A stretch of 40,884 nucleotides of DNA from the NCBI RefSeq assembly GCF_001042985.1, contig NZ_JYKY01000034.1:1-40884 (forward strand), written 5' to 3'. A model generated the notes under the pieces. The model did not search any database. It saw nothing but the letters and a program-made list of their open reading frames with translations, and was not told the DNA's origin. Source of the DNA: Pseudomonas lundensis (lineage in GTDB: Bacteria; Pseudomonadota; Gammaproteobacteria; Pseudomonadales; Pseudomonadaceae). The translations under genes and the position numbers were made by a program. Below are positions 16,949 to 25,497 of the stretch, piece by piece (positions within the stretch are counted from its first letter, which is position 1; every line of letters starts with the position of its first letter).

Positions 16949-17066
16949 TTAAGTTGAACCATCAGCAAGTGTGTCGTTGGAACGTTTACCGATGCCTGGC
17001 AGCGCCAGGCCACGGCACCAGCAAAATAAGTGCTGCCCACACCATTTCAAGGGGCCATTTGTCTTG

Positions 17067-20000
17067 TCAGGCGCCCGATTCATCATCATCCAGATAAGGC
17101 GCAAGCAGTTCATCGAGCCTTTCCATGCTTTGATACAAAGCGTCTACAGTCTCGGTCAGCTCGGGCGCATGGCTGGCAGCACAGGCGTCTTCGAGGCGCT
17201 CACACCGCTGGATCACGTCCCGCGCGTCGATCAGGCGCGCACCGCCTTTGACCCCATGCCCCAACCCCATCAACCCCTTGCGATCGCCGTCCACAAACAA
17301 TGCCAACAGCCGGGCCATGTCCTGCTGATTGCTCGCGGCCAGAGCGGCCAGCATTTTTTGGACCTGTGCGTCATCCCCCTGACTGGTCTCGCGCAGGTAC
17401 CTCAGGTCAATCTCTGGCGCGGCGCCGCAAAGCGCATCGGCCTCCTCCCCACCAACCGACGCCAGGCAGTCGCTCAAATCCTTGAGGCTGATGGGTTTGA
17501 ACAGGCATTTATTCATCCCGGCTTCCAGACAACGGTCAACCTCTTCGGGTTGAGCATTGGCCGTAAACCCCAGGATCAGGCACGGTTTCATGCCCAGCAG
17601 GTGTTCTTGTTCGCGTATGGCGCGCGCCAGGTCATACCCGTTCATGACAGGCATGTTGCAATCGGTAATGACCACGTCAAATGAGCGCGCATGCCACCTT
17701 TCAAGCCCTCGCGCGCCGTGCTCGGCATCAATCACTTGATGCCCCAGATAGCGCATCTGTTGAGCCAGCAACAGACGGTTCGCCGGATAATCGTCCACCA
17801 CCAGAATCGTTAACGAACGGCTTTGTACCGGCGCTGACTCCGGCTCAATGGGCATGGCCATCGGCTCAAGACGCGGCACCTGCAACAGCACCTCAACCTG
17901 CGTCCCCTGCCCCAACACACTCTGCAGGCGTAACGTTCCGTCCATCATTTCGCACAGGGTTCGGCAAATAACCAGCCCCAGGCCCGAGCCACTTCGGGCG
18001 GATTGCGTGTTGTTGCTGGCTTGAATGAACGGGCTGAACAACCGTGACTGATCGGCCTCAGAGATGCCCATGCCCGTATCGATGACGCGCACGCACACGC
18101 TCAGGCGGGAAGGGTCGCGGCCCGGCGTCACGTGCAAGGCCAGCTTCACTTCTCCGGCGTCCGTGAACTTGATGGCATTGCTCAGCAGGTTGGAGACAAT
18201 CTGCTTGAACCGCAAAGGGTCAATCCAGGCGTCCGTCTCGGGCACTTCACAGACCACGTGGCTGACCAGACTCAGACGTTTTTGGCGTGCCAGCCCGTCA
18301 AACATGCGCAACACCGACGCGACCAATGCCTGAATATTGGCCCGTTCAGGGCTTAAAGACAGATGCCCGGACTCAATGCGCGCGATGTCCAAAATGTCCC
18401 CGATCAGCGCCAGCAACTCTCGCGCCGACCCGGAAGCCACCTCGATGGCAAAACGGTCCAGCACACCCTGCTCGGCTTTTTTCATGGCCAGCTCGAGCAT
18501 GCCGATCACAGCATTCATCGGCGTACGAATTTCATGACTCATGGTGGCCAAAAACGTGGTTTTGGCCCGGTTCGCCTCATCAGCACTTTGCTTGGCGGCC
18601 TGCAGCTGCTCCAGCAATTGCTGACGTTTAATGACCGCGCGGCGCAGATAAGCAATCCAGCCCAACGCCACCGCCAACAAAACAGCGGCAATCGCAAAGC
18701 CCTGAAGAATCGCGGCACGATTGCGCAACCAATAACTGTCTGTCTCTTGCCCGGTGGTGCGCCAGCGCTGGGTCAAGGCACTCATTTCTTCAGGGCTGAT
18801 ACTCAACAAGGCTTTGTCGAGAATGCTGCTTAACTCGGATGAGTGCCGCGCCGTGGCGAATCCGATATGCGCGGGCTGTGTGCCGACCGTGCTGGTGATA
18901 TGCAACTGCTCGCGGAAATAGCGCGAAATCATGTAGCGCGCGCTGATCAACGCATTGACCGCCGCTGCCGCCTCACCTTGGGCCACCTTGTTCATGGCTT
19001 CCCAGGCATTTTCCACCTCAAGCACCTGCACCTGCGGGTAGTGATGCAGCACAAACTCACGCAGCACAGTGCCCCGCACCATGGCCACCCGCTGGCCCGC
19101 CATCTGGTCCAGGGTGGTCGGGCTGCCCGGCGCGACCCGCGTGACAAGCACAAAGGGCGTGGTGAGATAAGGCCGGGAAAAGCGCAATTGCCCTTCACGG
19201 GCGTTGCTGGGCGTGAAAGCGCCCATCAAGTCGGCTTCGCCCGTGGTCACCAGCGCGATCAACTCCTCGACAGAATTCCCCGTCACCGGCTCGAACACCA
19301 ACCCGGTTCGAGCACTGATATTGAGCAACACATCCGCGCTCACGCCTTTGAAGGCGCCCTGCTCATCAATAAATGACAGCGGCAGGTAATGGTCATTGAT
19401 GGCCACTTTCAATCGCGGGTGTTCATTCAACCAGCGCTGTTCGTTACTGCTGAGGTTTAATCGCCAATGACCGCTTACCTGCGGCCCTTCCGAACTCCAG
19501 CGACGCAGGATCGTCATGCGTTCACTGGGCGGAATGGCCGACAGAGCGGCGTTCACAATATCCAACAGCCTGGTGTTATCCCGTTCAAGGGCGAAGGCAA
19601 ACGGGGTGACTTCCATGCGCGAGAAGTCAGCCAACTGCACATTGTTCAAGTAATTTCTGTTGATCAGGTAATTGGCGCCGATGAAATCGCCTAGGTAGAC
19701 GTCTGCCTGGCCGAAGGCCACCGCGCCGATCGCGGTCAGGGTGGACGGGTACAGTTGCAGGATGGCCTTGGGGTAAAACGCCTGGACTTTTTGCGGCTGT
19801 AAATAATGATCCAGCAGCGCCACCCGCAGGCCAGCCAGATCGGCAGGCAAATGGCCTGTTCGCGCCGTACGCGTCACCAGCGTCGGCGCGTCTTCGGCGT
19901 AGGCCTGGGTCAACTTGAGCGCCCTGTCCTGGGCCTCAAAGTCGTTGGCGCTGCCCAGCAGGTCGACTTCACCTTGCTTGAGGGCTTGCACGGCAAGGGG

Positions 20001-20324
20001 CCTTGAAGGGTAGCGCCTGACCTCGATCGCGATGTGCAGCAACTGCGAGAGGAGTTGCGCATAGTCCGCCGTGATGCCTTCAAGGTACTGCTCATCTTCG
20101 ACCAGCTCGAAAGGCATGTTGTCGGGGGCAGACACCCCTAATCGCAAGACACCCTTTTGCTCAAGCCAGTGCTCATCGGCGGCCTCAAGTGCCACGTTGT
20201 ACTCTTCGACATTCGAGCGTCCCAACAGCTGCAAGGTTTGCACTGAGGGGTCAGCAAAGGCTTGTGGCCACCCGAATACGAGCACCACCATGCCAGCCCA
20301 CGCCCGGAGGATGAGCGCGTTCAT
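17067..20324 (-). CDS. BvgS/EvgS-type hybrid sensor histidine kinase
   Basis: This is a 1085-residue phosphorelay sensor. A signal peptide (about 1-24) is followed by two periplasmic solute-binding (Venus flytrap) domains (about 55-285 and 300-520), one membrane helix (about 539-558), the HisKA domain with phospho-accepting His597 in MSHEIRTP, an ATPase domain with NLLSNAIKF and GSGLGL, a receiver with Asp888 in ITDCNMP, and a C-terminal HPt domain with His1023 in GHGVKGG. The linker from membrane to His597 is short, so the PAS domain of BvgS is missing. The ATG abuts the stop of the response regulator (TAAATG). The ligand is unknown; small organic acids or nicotinate-like compounds are known effectors in the family. 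Confidence 0.93.
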   Translation of the reverse strand: MNALILRAWAGMVVLVFGWPQAFADPSVQTLQLLGRSNVEEYNVALEAADEHWLEQKGVLRLGVSAPDNMPFELVEDEQYLEGITADYAQLLSQLLHIAIEVRRYPSRPLAVQALKQGEVDLLGSANDFEAQDRALKLTQAYAEDAPTLVTRTARTGHLPADLAGLRVALLDHYLQPQKVQAFYPKAILQLYPSTLTAIGAVAFGQADVYLGDFIGANYLINRNYLNNVQLADFSRMEVTPFAFALERDNTRLLDIVNAALSAIPPSERMTILRRWSSEGPQVSGHWRLNLSSNEQRWLNEHPRLKVAINDHYLPLSFIDEQGAFKGVSADVLLNISARTGLVFEPVTGNSVEELIALVTTGEADLMGAFTPSNAREGQLRFSRPYLTTPFVLVTRVAPGSPTTLDQMAGQRVAMVRGTVLREFVLHHYPQVQVLEVENAWEAMNKVAQGEAAAAVNALISARYMISRYFREQLHITSTVGTQPAHIGFATARHSSELSSILDKALLSISPEEMSALTQRWRTTGQETDSYWLRNRAAILQGFAIAAVLLAVALGWIAYLRRAVIKRQQLLEQLQAAKQSADEANRAKTTFLATMSHEIRTPMNAVIGMLELAMKKAEQGVLDRFAIEVASGSARELLALIGDILDIARIESGHLSLSPERANIQALVASVLRMFDGLARQKRLSLVSHVVCEVPETDAWIDPLRFKQIVSNLLSNAIKFTDAGEVKLALHVTPGRDPSRLSVCVRVIDTGMGISEADQSRLFSPFIQASNNTQSARSGSGLGLVICRTLCEMMDGTLRLQSVLGQGTQVEVLLQVPRLEPMAMPIEPESAPVQSRSLTILVVDDYPANRLLLAQQMRYLGHQVIDAEHGARGLERWHARSFDVVITDCNMPVMNGYDLARAIREQEHLLGMKPCLILGFTANAQPEEVDRCLEAGMNKCLFKPISLKDLSDCLASVGGEEADALCGAAPEIDLRYLRETSQGDDAQVQKMLAALAASNQQDMARLLALFVDGDRKGLMGLGHGVKGGARLIDARDVIQRCERLEDACAASHAPELTETVDALYQSMERLDELLAPYLDDDESGA

Positions 20325-20951
20325 TTAGATCAGGTCATTACGTTTGGCAAACTCTGCCAAGTACACCACCGACCTCATGTTCAGCTTTTCAATCAGACGG
20401 GCTTTGTACGTACTGATGGTTTTACTGCTGAGCAACATGTCTTCAGCAATTTTCTTGTTGGTTTTACCCAGTGCCAGTTGTTTCAGAATGCTCAGTTCAC
20501 GGCCAGATAAACGCTCGATCAACTCCTGCTCACTCACGGCGCAATCGCTGCTACGCACCGAGCTATCACTCAAGTTGGGAAAAAAGGTGTACCCGTCAAG
20601 CACGACTTTTACCGCTTGCAGAACTTCGGAAAGGCCTTTGGTTTTGGTGATAAACCCGGTCGCACCGGCTTTCATGCAACGCTGTGAATAATGCAGGGGC
20701 GAATGGGAGGTCAGCACCAGAATACGGCTCGTAAGGCCCGAGGTTTTTATGCGCCTGATGACTTCAAGGCCATCGAGCCCTGGCAGGCTCAGATCAAGAA
20801 TAATCAGATCGACATGATGCTCGCGGGCCATTTGAACAGCGTCCACCCCGCTATCGGTTTCCCCCACGACGTGATAGCCGTGATTGCTCAAGATGGCGCT
20901 CACGGCAGAACGGATTAACGGATGATCATCAACAATCAAAATCTTATGCAT
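20325..20951 (-). CDS. BvgA/EvgA-type response regulator (NarL/FixJ family)
   Basis: This is a 208-residue DNA-binding regulator, the expected partner of the hybrid kinase. The receiver contains LIVDDHP at the start, the phospho-acceptor Asp in LIILDLSLPG (about residue 54) and the Lys in FITKTKG. A LuxR-type helix-turn-helix occupies the last 65 residues (LSGREL to KTISTYKARLIEKL). The similarity to Bordetella BvgA extends to the end (FAKRNDL). The ATG at 20951 (MHKILIVDD) is preferred over the longer open frame to 21002, whose extra residues do not fit the family. The kinase follows with no gap. Confidence 0.93.
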   Translation of the reverse strand: MHKILIVDDHPLIRSAVSAILSNHGYHVVGETDSGVDAVQMAREHHVDLIILDLSLPGLDGLEVIRRIKTSGLTSRILVLTSHSPLHYSQRCMKAGATGFITKTKGLSEVLQAVKVVLDGYTFFPNLSDSSVRSSDCAVSEQELIERLSGRELSILKQLALGKTNKKIAEDMLLSSKTISTYKARLIEKLNMRSVVYLAEFAKRNDLI

Positions 20952-21239
20952 ATGCACCCCAGCCCGTAGTATCAATGCCGGTGTACACCGAGCGAAAATC
21001 ACCGTTTTGAATAGACACGATTTAATTTCAACCCAAAAAGACAGAGTTATTGAGACCTAAATGAAGTATAGGAAAAATCCTACAAACTTCTTTCATCAGG
21101 CTCAAAAAAAACGCTGCCGGGTTAAAACCGATTTCAAATCAAGCTGCGGATAATGGCCAAAAAAAAACCATCGCGAGGAAGGGCGCTGGTGACTCTTGTT
21201 GTAAGAATTCCCTTAAAGATGCTTTCCGTTATCCCGAAG

Positions 21240-21956
21240 TTACTCCGTGGTACTCGGGCTCCAAAACGCCTGGACCACCAACGTTGATGTGGAAATTCGC
21301 GCGACCAGTGCATCCAGCTCGTCGCCGTCCACGGAAGTGGCAACCAGCGTGCATTCAATCTCGACTTCGTCCTGGCCAAACGCATGCAGATCCAGATCCC
21401 GCGCCGGGTAATTGCTGCGCTCAAGCTCGGCTTCCAGCAAGGCGAGCACAGCCTTTTGTTGATGACGTCGCGCAATCACATAGACCATGTAAGTGACTTC
21501 GGACGAAATCACGTCCAACGGCTGGCGGTTGATGTTGTTCACGATCGGGCGCAACAGGGTGTTGGCCGCGAGTACGAACAATGTGCCCAGCAGCGCTTCG
21601 AGAATCAGGTCGGCCCCCGCACACGCGCCCACGGCGGCAGACGCCCAGAGCGTGGCGGCAGTGTTAAGTCCGCGCACATTGCCTTCTTCCCGCATGATGA
21701 CCCCGGCCCCTAAAAAGCCGATGCCGGAAACCACATAGGCCACCACCCGCACGGCGCCTTCAGCCCCGCCCAGGCGGTTGGCCATGTCGACAAAAATGGC
21801 CGCGCCCACCGCCACTAGCACGTTGGTGCGCAAGCCGGCGGTGCGTTGACGGAATTGACGCTCGAAACCGATCAACCCGCCCAGGACGAACGCCGCGCTG
21901 AGGCTGACCAAGGTGTCGATCAGTGACGAGAGGTTGATGTTGTTGAGTGCTTGCAT
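21240..21956 (-). CDS. mgtC: MgtC/SapB family membrane protein
   Basis: This is a 238-residue protein with an N-terminal half of about five membrane helices and a soluble C-terminal domain. Typical MgtC motifs are GGLIGFERQ, TAGLRTNVLV, GIGFLGAGVIM and RGLNTAATLW. MgtC is linked to survival at low magnesium and inside host cells, partly by controlling ATP synthase. It lies 70 bases after mgtA on the same strand, the usual mgtA/B-mgtC pairing, and should share the magnesium-responsive promoter and leader. The 288 bases after it hold no gene. Confidence 0.93.
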   Translation of the reverse strand: MQALNNINLSSLIDTLVSLSAAFVLGGLIGFERQFRQRTAGLRTNVLVAVGAAIFVDMANRLGGAEGAVRVVAYVVSGIGFLGAGVIMREEGNVRGLNTAATLWASAAVGACAGADLILEALLGTLFVLAANTLLRPIVNNINRQPLDVISSEVTYMVYVIARRHQQKAVLALLEAELERSNYPARDLDLHAFGQDEVEIECTLVATSVDGDELDALVARISTSTLVVQAFWSPSTTE

Positions 21957-22026
21957 GGTTTCATCCCTGACTCAATCGCTGTGTGGCATCGCCGCCCGGC
22001 CAGGCGGCGATGGGTAAGCGCTGGCG

Positions 22027-24789
22027 TTACTGCCAGCCGAACTTGCGGATGTAGAACCCTTTCACCGCTTGGGTCAGCCCCATGTACGCCAGCAGGATCA
22101 CGGGCAAGAACACGAAGTACAGCGGTGGCAGCGCCTCCAGTTTAAAGTAGCTGGCCAATGGCCCCATCGGCAGGAAAATCCCGATCGCCATGATCACCCC
22201 CGTCATGACCAGCAGCGGCATGGCGGCGCGGCTTTGCAGGAATGGAATCTTCGGCGTGCGGATCATGTGCACGATCAGGGTCTGAGTCAGCAGGCCAACC
22301 ACAAACCAGCCCGACTGGAACAGCGTCTGATGCTCGGGCGTATTGGCCTGAAACACGTACCACATCAGGCAAAACGTCAGGATGTCGAAGATCGAGCTGA
22401 TCGGTCCGAAGAACAACATGAAACGTCCCACGTCGGCGGGCTGCCAGCGCTGGGGCTTTTTCAACATGTCGTCATCGACGTTATCGAACGGGATTGCAAT
22501 CTGCGACACATCGTAGAGCAGGTTTTGTACCAGCAGGTGCATCGGCAGCATCGGCAAGAACGGGATAAAGGCGCTCGCCACCAACACCGAGAACACATTG
22601 CCGAAGTTGGAGCTGGCCGTCATTTTGATGTACTTGAGCATGTTGGCGAAGGTGCGACGCCCTTCCAGCACGCCCTCCTCCAGCACCATCAGGCTCTTTT
22701 CCAGCAGGATGATGTCAGCCGCTTCCTTGGCAATGTCCACGGCGCTGTCGACCGAAATCCCGATGTCGGCGGTGCGCAATGCCGGGGCGTCATTGATCCC
22801 GTCGCCCATAAAACCGACCACATGGCCATTGGCTTTGAGCAAGCGCACGATGCGCTCCTTGTGGGTGGGCGTGAGCTTGGCAAACACATTGGTGGTTTCC
22901 ACAGCCACCGCCAGTTCGGCATCGCTCATGCGCTCAATGTCATTGCCCAGCAACAAACCCTGCTGGTCCAGCCCCACTTCCCGGCAAATTTTCGCCGTCA
23001 CCAACTCGTTGTCACCGGTCAGCACTTTAACCGCCACGCCGTGTTCAGCCAGTGCCTTGAGCGCGGGCGCCGTGCTCTCTTTGGGTGGATCCAGGAACGC
23101 CACGTAGCCGATCAGGGTCAGGCCTTGCTCATCCGCCAGGGTGTAGGTGTCGCGCCCGCGCGGCATGGAACGTGCGGCGACGCCCACCACCCGCAGGTCT
23201 TCTTCGTTGAACGCTGCCGTGACGCTGCGAATGCGGGCCAGCAGTTCATCGGTCAGTACTTCTTGCGCATCGCCGTGGCGAACGTACTGACACACGGACA
23301 GGACTTCTTCGACAGCGCCTTTGCAAATCAGCACGTGCGGCCGGTCGTGCTCGGCCACCACCACCGACATGCGCCGCCGGTTAAAGTCGAAAGGAATTTC
23401 GTCGACCTTGCGATAGGCCGTGCCCACGTTTAGCTCGCGGTGCACCTCAACATGCTCCAGCACCGCGACGTCCAGCAGGTTCTTCAAGCCGGTCTGGTGA
23501 TAGCTATTGAGGTAGGCCATTTCCAGCACGTCGTCGGACTCTTGCCCCCAGATATCCACGTGGCGGGCGAGAAAGATTTTGTCCTGGGTCAGGGTCCCGG
23601 TTTTATCGGTGCACAGTACATCCATCGCACCAAAGTTCTGGATCGCATCCAGCCGTTTGACGATGACCTTTTTGCGCGACAGAAACACCGCGCCCTTGGC
23701 CAGGGTCGAGGTCACGATCATGGGCAGCATTTCAGGCGTCAGGCCCACGGCCACCGAGAGTGCAAACAGCAGGGCTTCGGGCCAATCGCCTTTGGTGAAA
23801 CCGTTGATGAACAGCACCAGCGGCGCCATCACGAACATAAAACGGATCAGCAACCAGCTGACTTTATTGACACCGGTCTGGAACGACGTCGGGCCACGGT
23901 CGGTGGCCCCGACGCGCTGGGCCAATGCCCCAAAATACGTGGCATTGCCGGTGGTCAGCACCACGGCGGTTGCCGCCCCGGACACCACGTTGGTGCCCAT
24001 GTACACGATGTTGTCCAGCTCCAGCGGGTTGCGGGTATCGCGGTCTGCCTGGTGCGGGAATTTTTCCACGGGCATGGATTCGCCCGTCATGGCTGCCTGG
24101 CTGACGAACAGGTCCTTGGCACTGAGCACGCGGCAATCTGCCGGAATCATGTCCCCGGCCGACAACACGATCAGGTCGCCCGGCACCAGTTGCTTGATCG
24201 GCAACTCGATGCGTTGCGCGCCCTTGATGTGCAACGACGCCCCATAAAATTTGCCAAACACCGGCGCCGCATCGGCACTGAAGTCACGGCGCATCACCGT
24301 GGCGGTGTTGCTGACCATGGCCTTGAGCGCATCCGCGGCCTTGTTGGACTTGGCCTCTTGCCAGAAGCGCAACACTGTGGACAACACCACCATGGTGCCA
24401 ATCACCACCGCGGCCTGGACGTCATCGGTGGCCAGCGACACGCCCGCCAGCAAGGTCAGCAACAAGTTGAAGGGGTTTTTATAGCAGTGCCACAGGTGAA
24501 CCCAACGGCTGAGCGGTTGTTCGTGCTCGACCTCGTTAAGCCCGTGCTGTTGGCGCAAGGCCTGCGCTTCAGCTTCGCTCAGCCCGTCAGTGTGGGTGCC
24601 GAGCCGGTCGATCAGCTCAGCACTGTCACTGTGGGCCGCGGCTACCAGGGTTTGCGCCAGGGTGGGCGGCACTTCGCGGCTGACGGTGGTGTGGGTCACG
24701 CTGTCGAGCACGGCCAGACGCCGAAAATGCCGTGCGATGTGCCGGGTCCGCAGAAAGCCTGCGAAAAATTCTTTAAGGGTGAGTTTCAT
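22027..24789 (-). CDS. mgtA: Magnesium-translocating P-type ATPase
   Basis: This P3B-type ATPase imports Mg2+ under low magnesium. The 920-residue length is normal. The phosphorylation motif DKTGTLT lies near residue 395, and GDGINDAPALR in the hinge near 670. About ten membrane helices are placed as in MgtA/MgtB, with NPFNLLLTLLAGVS near 108 and the C-terminal helices from about 700. The ATG at 24789 has AGGAG about 7 bases upstream. It is followed by mgtC and preceded by an unusual leader containing two short ORFs and hairpins (24804-24980). Confidence 0.95.
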   Translation of the reverse strand: MKLTLKEFFAGFLRTRHIARHFRRLAVLDSVTHTTVSREVPPTLAQTLVAAAHSDSAELIDRLGTHTDGLSEAEAQALRQQHGLNEVEHEQPLSRWVHLWHCYKNPFNLLLTLLAGVSLATDDVQAAVVIGTMVVLSTVLRFWQEAKSNKAADALKAMVSNTATVMRRDFSADAAPVFGKFYGASLHIKGAQRIELPIKQLVPGDLIVLSAGDMIPADCRVLSAKDLFVSQAAMTGESMPVEKFPHQADRDTRNPLELDNIVYMGTNVVSGAATAVVLTTGNATYFGALAQRVGATDRGPTSFQTGVNKVSWLLIRFMFVMAPLVLFINGFTKGDWPEALLFALSVAVGLTPEMLPMIVTSTLAKGAVFLSRKKVIVKRLDAIQNFGAMDVLCTDKTGTLTQDKIFLARHVDIWGQESDDVLEMAYLNSYHQTGLKNLLDVAVLEHVEVHRELNVGTAYRKVDEIPFDFNRRRMSVVVAEHDRPHVLICKGAVEEVLSVCQYVRHGDAQEVLTDELLARIRSVTAAFNEEDLRVVGVAARSMPRGRDTYTLADEQGLTLIGYVAFLDPPKESTAPALKALAEHGVAVKVLTGDNELVTAKICREVGLDQQGLLLGNDIERMSDAELAVAVETTNVFAKLTPTHKERIVRLLKANGHVVGFMGDGINDAPALRTADIGISVDSAVDIAKEAADIILLEKSLMVLEEGVLEGRRTFANMLKYIKMTASSNFGNVFSVLVASAFIPFLPMLPMHLLVQNLLYDVSQIAIPFDNVDDDMLKKPQRWQPADVGRFMLFFGPISSIFDILTFCLMWYVFQANTPEHQTLFQSGWFVVGLLTQTLIVHMIRTPKIPFLQSRAAMPLLVMTGVIMAIGIFLPMGPLASYFKLEALPPLYFVFLPVILLAYMGLTQAVKGFYIRKFGWQ

Positions 24790-24803
24790 CGTGCTACTCC
24801 TGC

Positions 24804-24843
24804 GCCGCCTGCGCTCACCCTCATCGGGGCTTACGCAGGCGGC
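24804..24843 (-). promoter_or_regulatory. Strong hairpin just before the mgtA ribosome binding site
   Basis: On the minus strand GCCGCCTGCG pairs perfectly with CGCAGGCGGC across a 20-base loop. The 3' arm ends about 4 bases before the AGGAG of mgtA. No T-run follows, so it is not a simple intrinsic terminator. The 5' arm overlaps the proline codons and stop of the 11-residue ORF, so a ribosome stalled or travelling there would open it. Confidence 0.6.
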
Positions 24844-24866
24844 CTTAATCTCGAACCGTCATTCAT
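24831..24866 (-). CDS. Possible 11-residue leader ORF before mgtA
   Basis: MNDGSRLRPPA starts at ATG 24866 and ends at TAA 24831. It has an acidic start and two successive proline codons that lie inside the 5' arm of the hairpin before mgtA. The ribosome binding site is weak (GAG 13 bases upstream). It could be the regulatory peptide itself or a chance ORF beside the better-supported 25-residue one. Confidence 0.35.
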   Translation of the reverse strand: MNDGSRLRPPA

Positions 24867-24883
24867 GGTGTGAGTACTCGCGA

Positions 24884-24900
24884 GCAGGTCAAATACCTGC
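24884..24900 (-). promoter_or_regulatory. Short hairpin after the 25-residue leader ORF
   Basis: GCAGGT and ACCTGC pair perfectly around a 5-base loop, beginning 2 bases after the stop of the 25-residue ORF. Its position just past a leader stop codon is typical of attenuation-type control. Confidence 0.4.
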
Positions 24901-24902
24901 GT

Positions 24903-24980
24903 TTAACGGGGCAATCGCACACGGCCCGGCAAGGCAGGTCGATGATGGCGACGGCGGATTGGCATAAATGTGTTACCCAT
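24903..24980 (-). CDS. Candidate 25-residue leader peptide of mgtA (MgtL-like)
   Basis: This short ORF has an ATG at 24980 and a strong AGAGGA site six bases upstream, better than those of many genes in the window. The peptide is basic and proline-containing: four Pro and eight Arg in 25 residues (PIRRRHHRP in the middle, RLPR at the end). The mgtA leader of enteric bacteria encodes MgtL, a short peptide with several Pro and Arg codons that senses magnesium and proline supply. The sequence here is not homologous to MgtL but has the same position and make-up. The function is inferred. Confidence 0.5.
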   Translation of the reverse strand: MGNTFMPIRRRHHRPALPGRVRLPR

Positions 24981-25497
24981 GGTGAGTCCTCTGACAGACA
25001 ACGTCAGCGGGATTCCACGGCAGGTCCAGGCGAGCACAGGCGCTACGCCGCAAACGCGGGGCATGAGCCTGCTTCCTGAGGTAACCGGCCTGGCAAAAGG
25101 CGTTGGTCACACAGGTTTAAGTGTCGAAGAGAGGGCTTGTCGGATCAGGTCACAGGGGACCGGTTCCAGGCGCCATTTCTCGCTGTTCAGCAAGAAACGG
25201 CAGGGGAAGCTGCGCGTTAACTTGCCGAGTATGTGCCAGTCTTGAAGACCGGCCGACTACTGTCACTCGAACTGGTACCCACTGAGGGACTCCGCTATTG
25301 ATGAAAACGCCGGCAGCTTACGTCCGACCTTTTGCAGAGTAAACCGTGAAAACACGTCCCGTTGACGAATCAAACAGTTCTTCAGCACGGGTTCAGAAAT
25401 GACCAGTCACCCACTCAAAAAACGTGAGCGACTGGAGGGAGGCAATGGCCAAGGCATGGAATAGAGCGCTGCGACAGGGCCTTAAGTAGGGGCAGGT
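24981..25497. other. Intergenic region upstream of the mgtA leader
   Basis: About 515 bases lie between the mgtA leader and the 3' end of pvdA. It should contain the mgtA promoter. A single PhoP-like half-site GGTTTA reads toward mgtA near 25338-25343, but no second half-site occurs at the required 11-bp spacing. Several very short plus-strand ORFs occur at 25309-25489, one with a strong GGAGGGAGG site before MAKAWNRALRQGLK (25445-25489). No longer gene is evident. Confidence 0.5.

Noticed and set aside
22069..24873. Two long plus-strand open frames (454 and 477 codons) opposite mgtA
   Set aside because: They mirror the mgtA codons, are extremely rich in His and Gln, and have no recognisable domain or ribosome binding site.
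25332..25360. PhoP box for mgtA
   Set aside because: One GGTTTA half-site is present, but the second is not at the 11-bp period.
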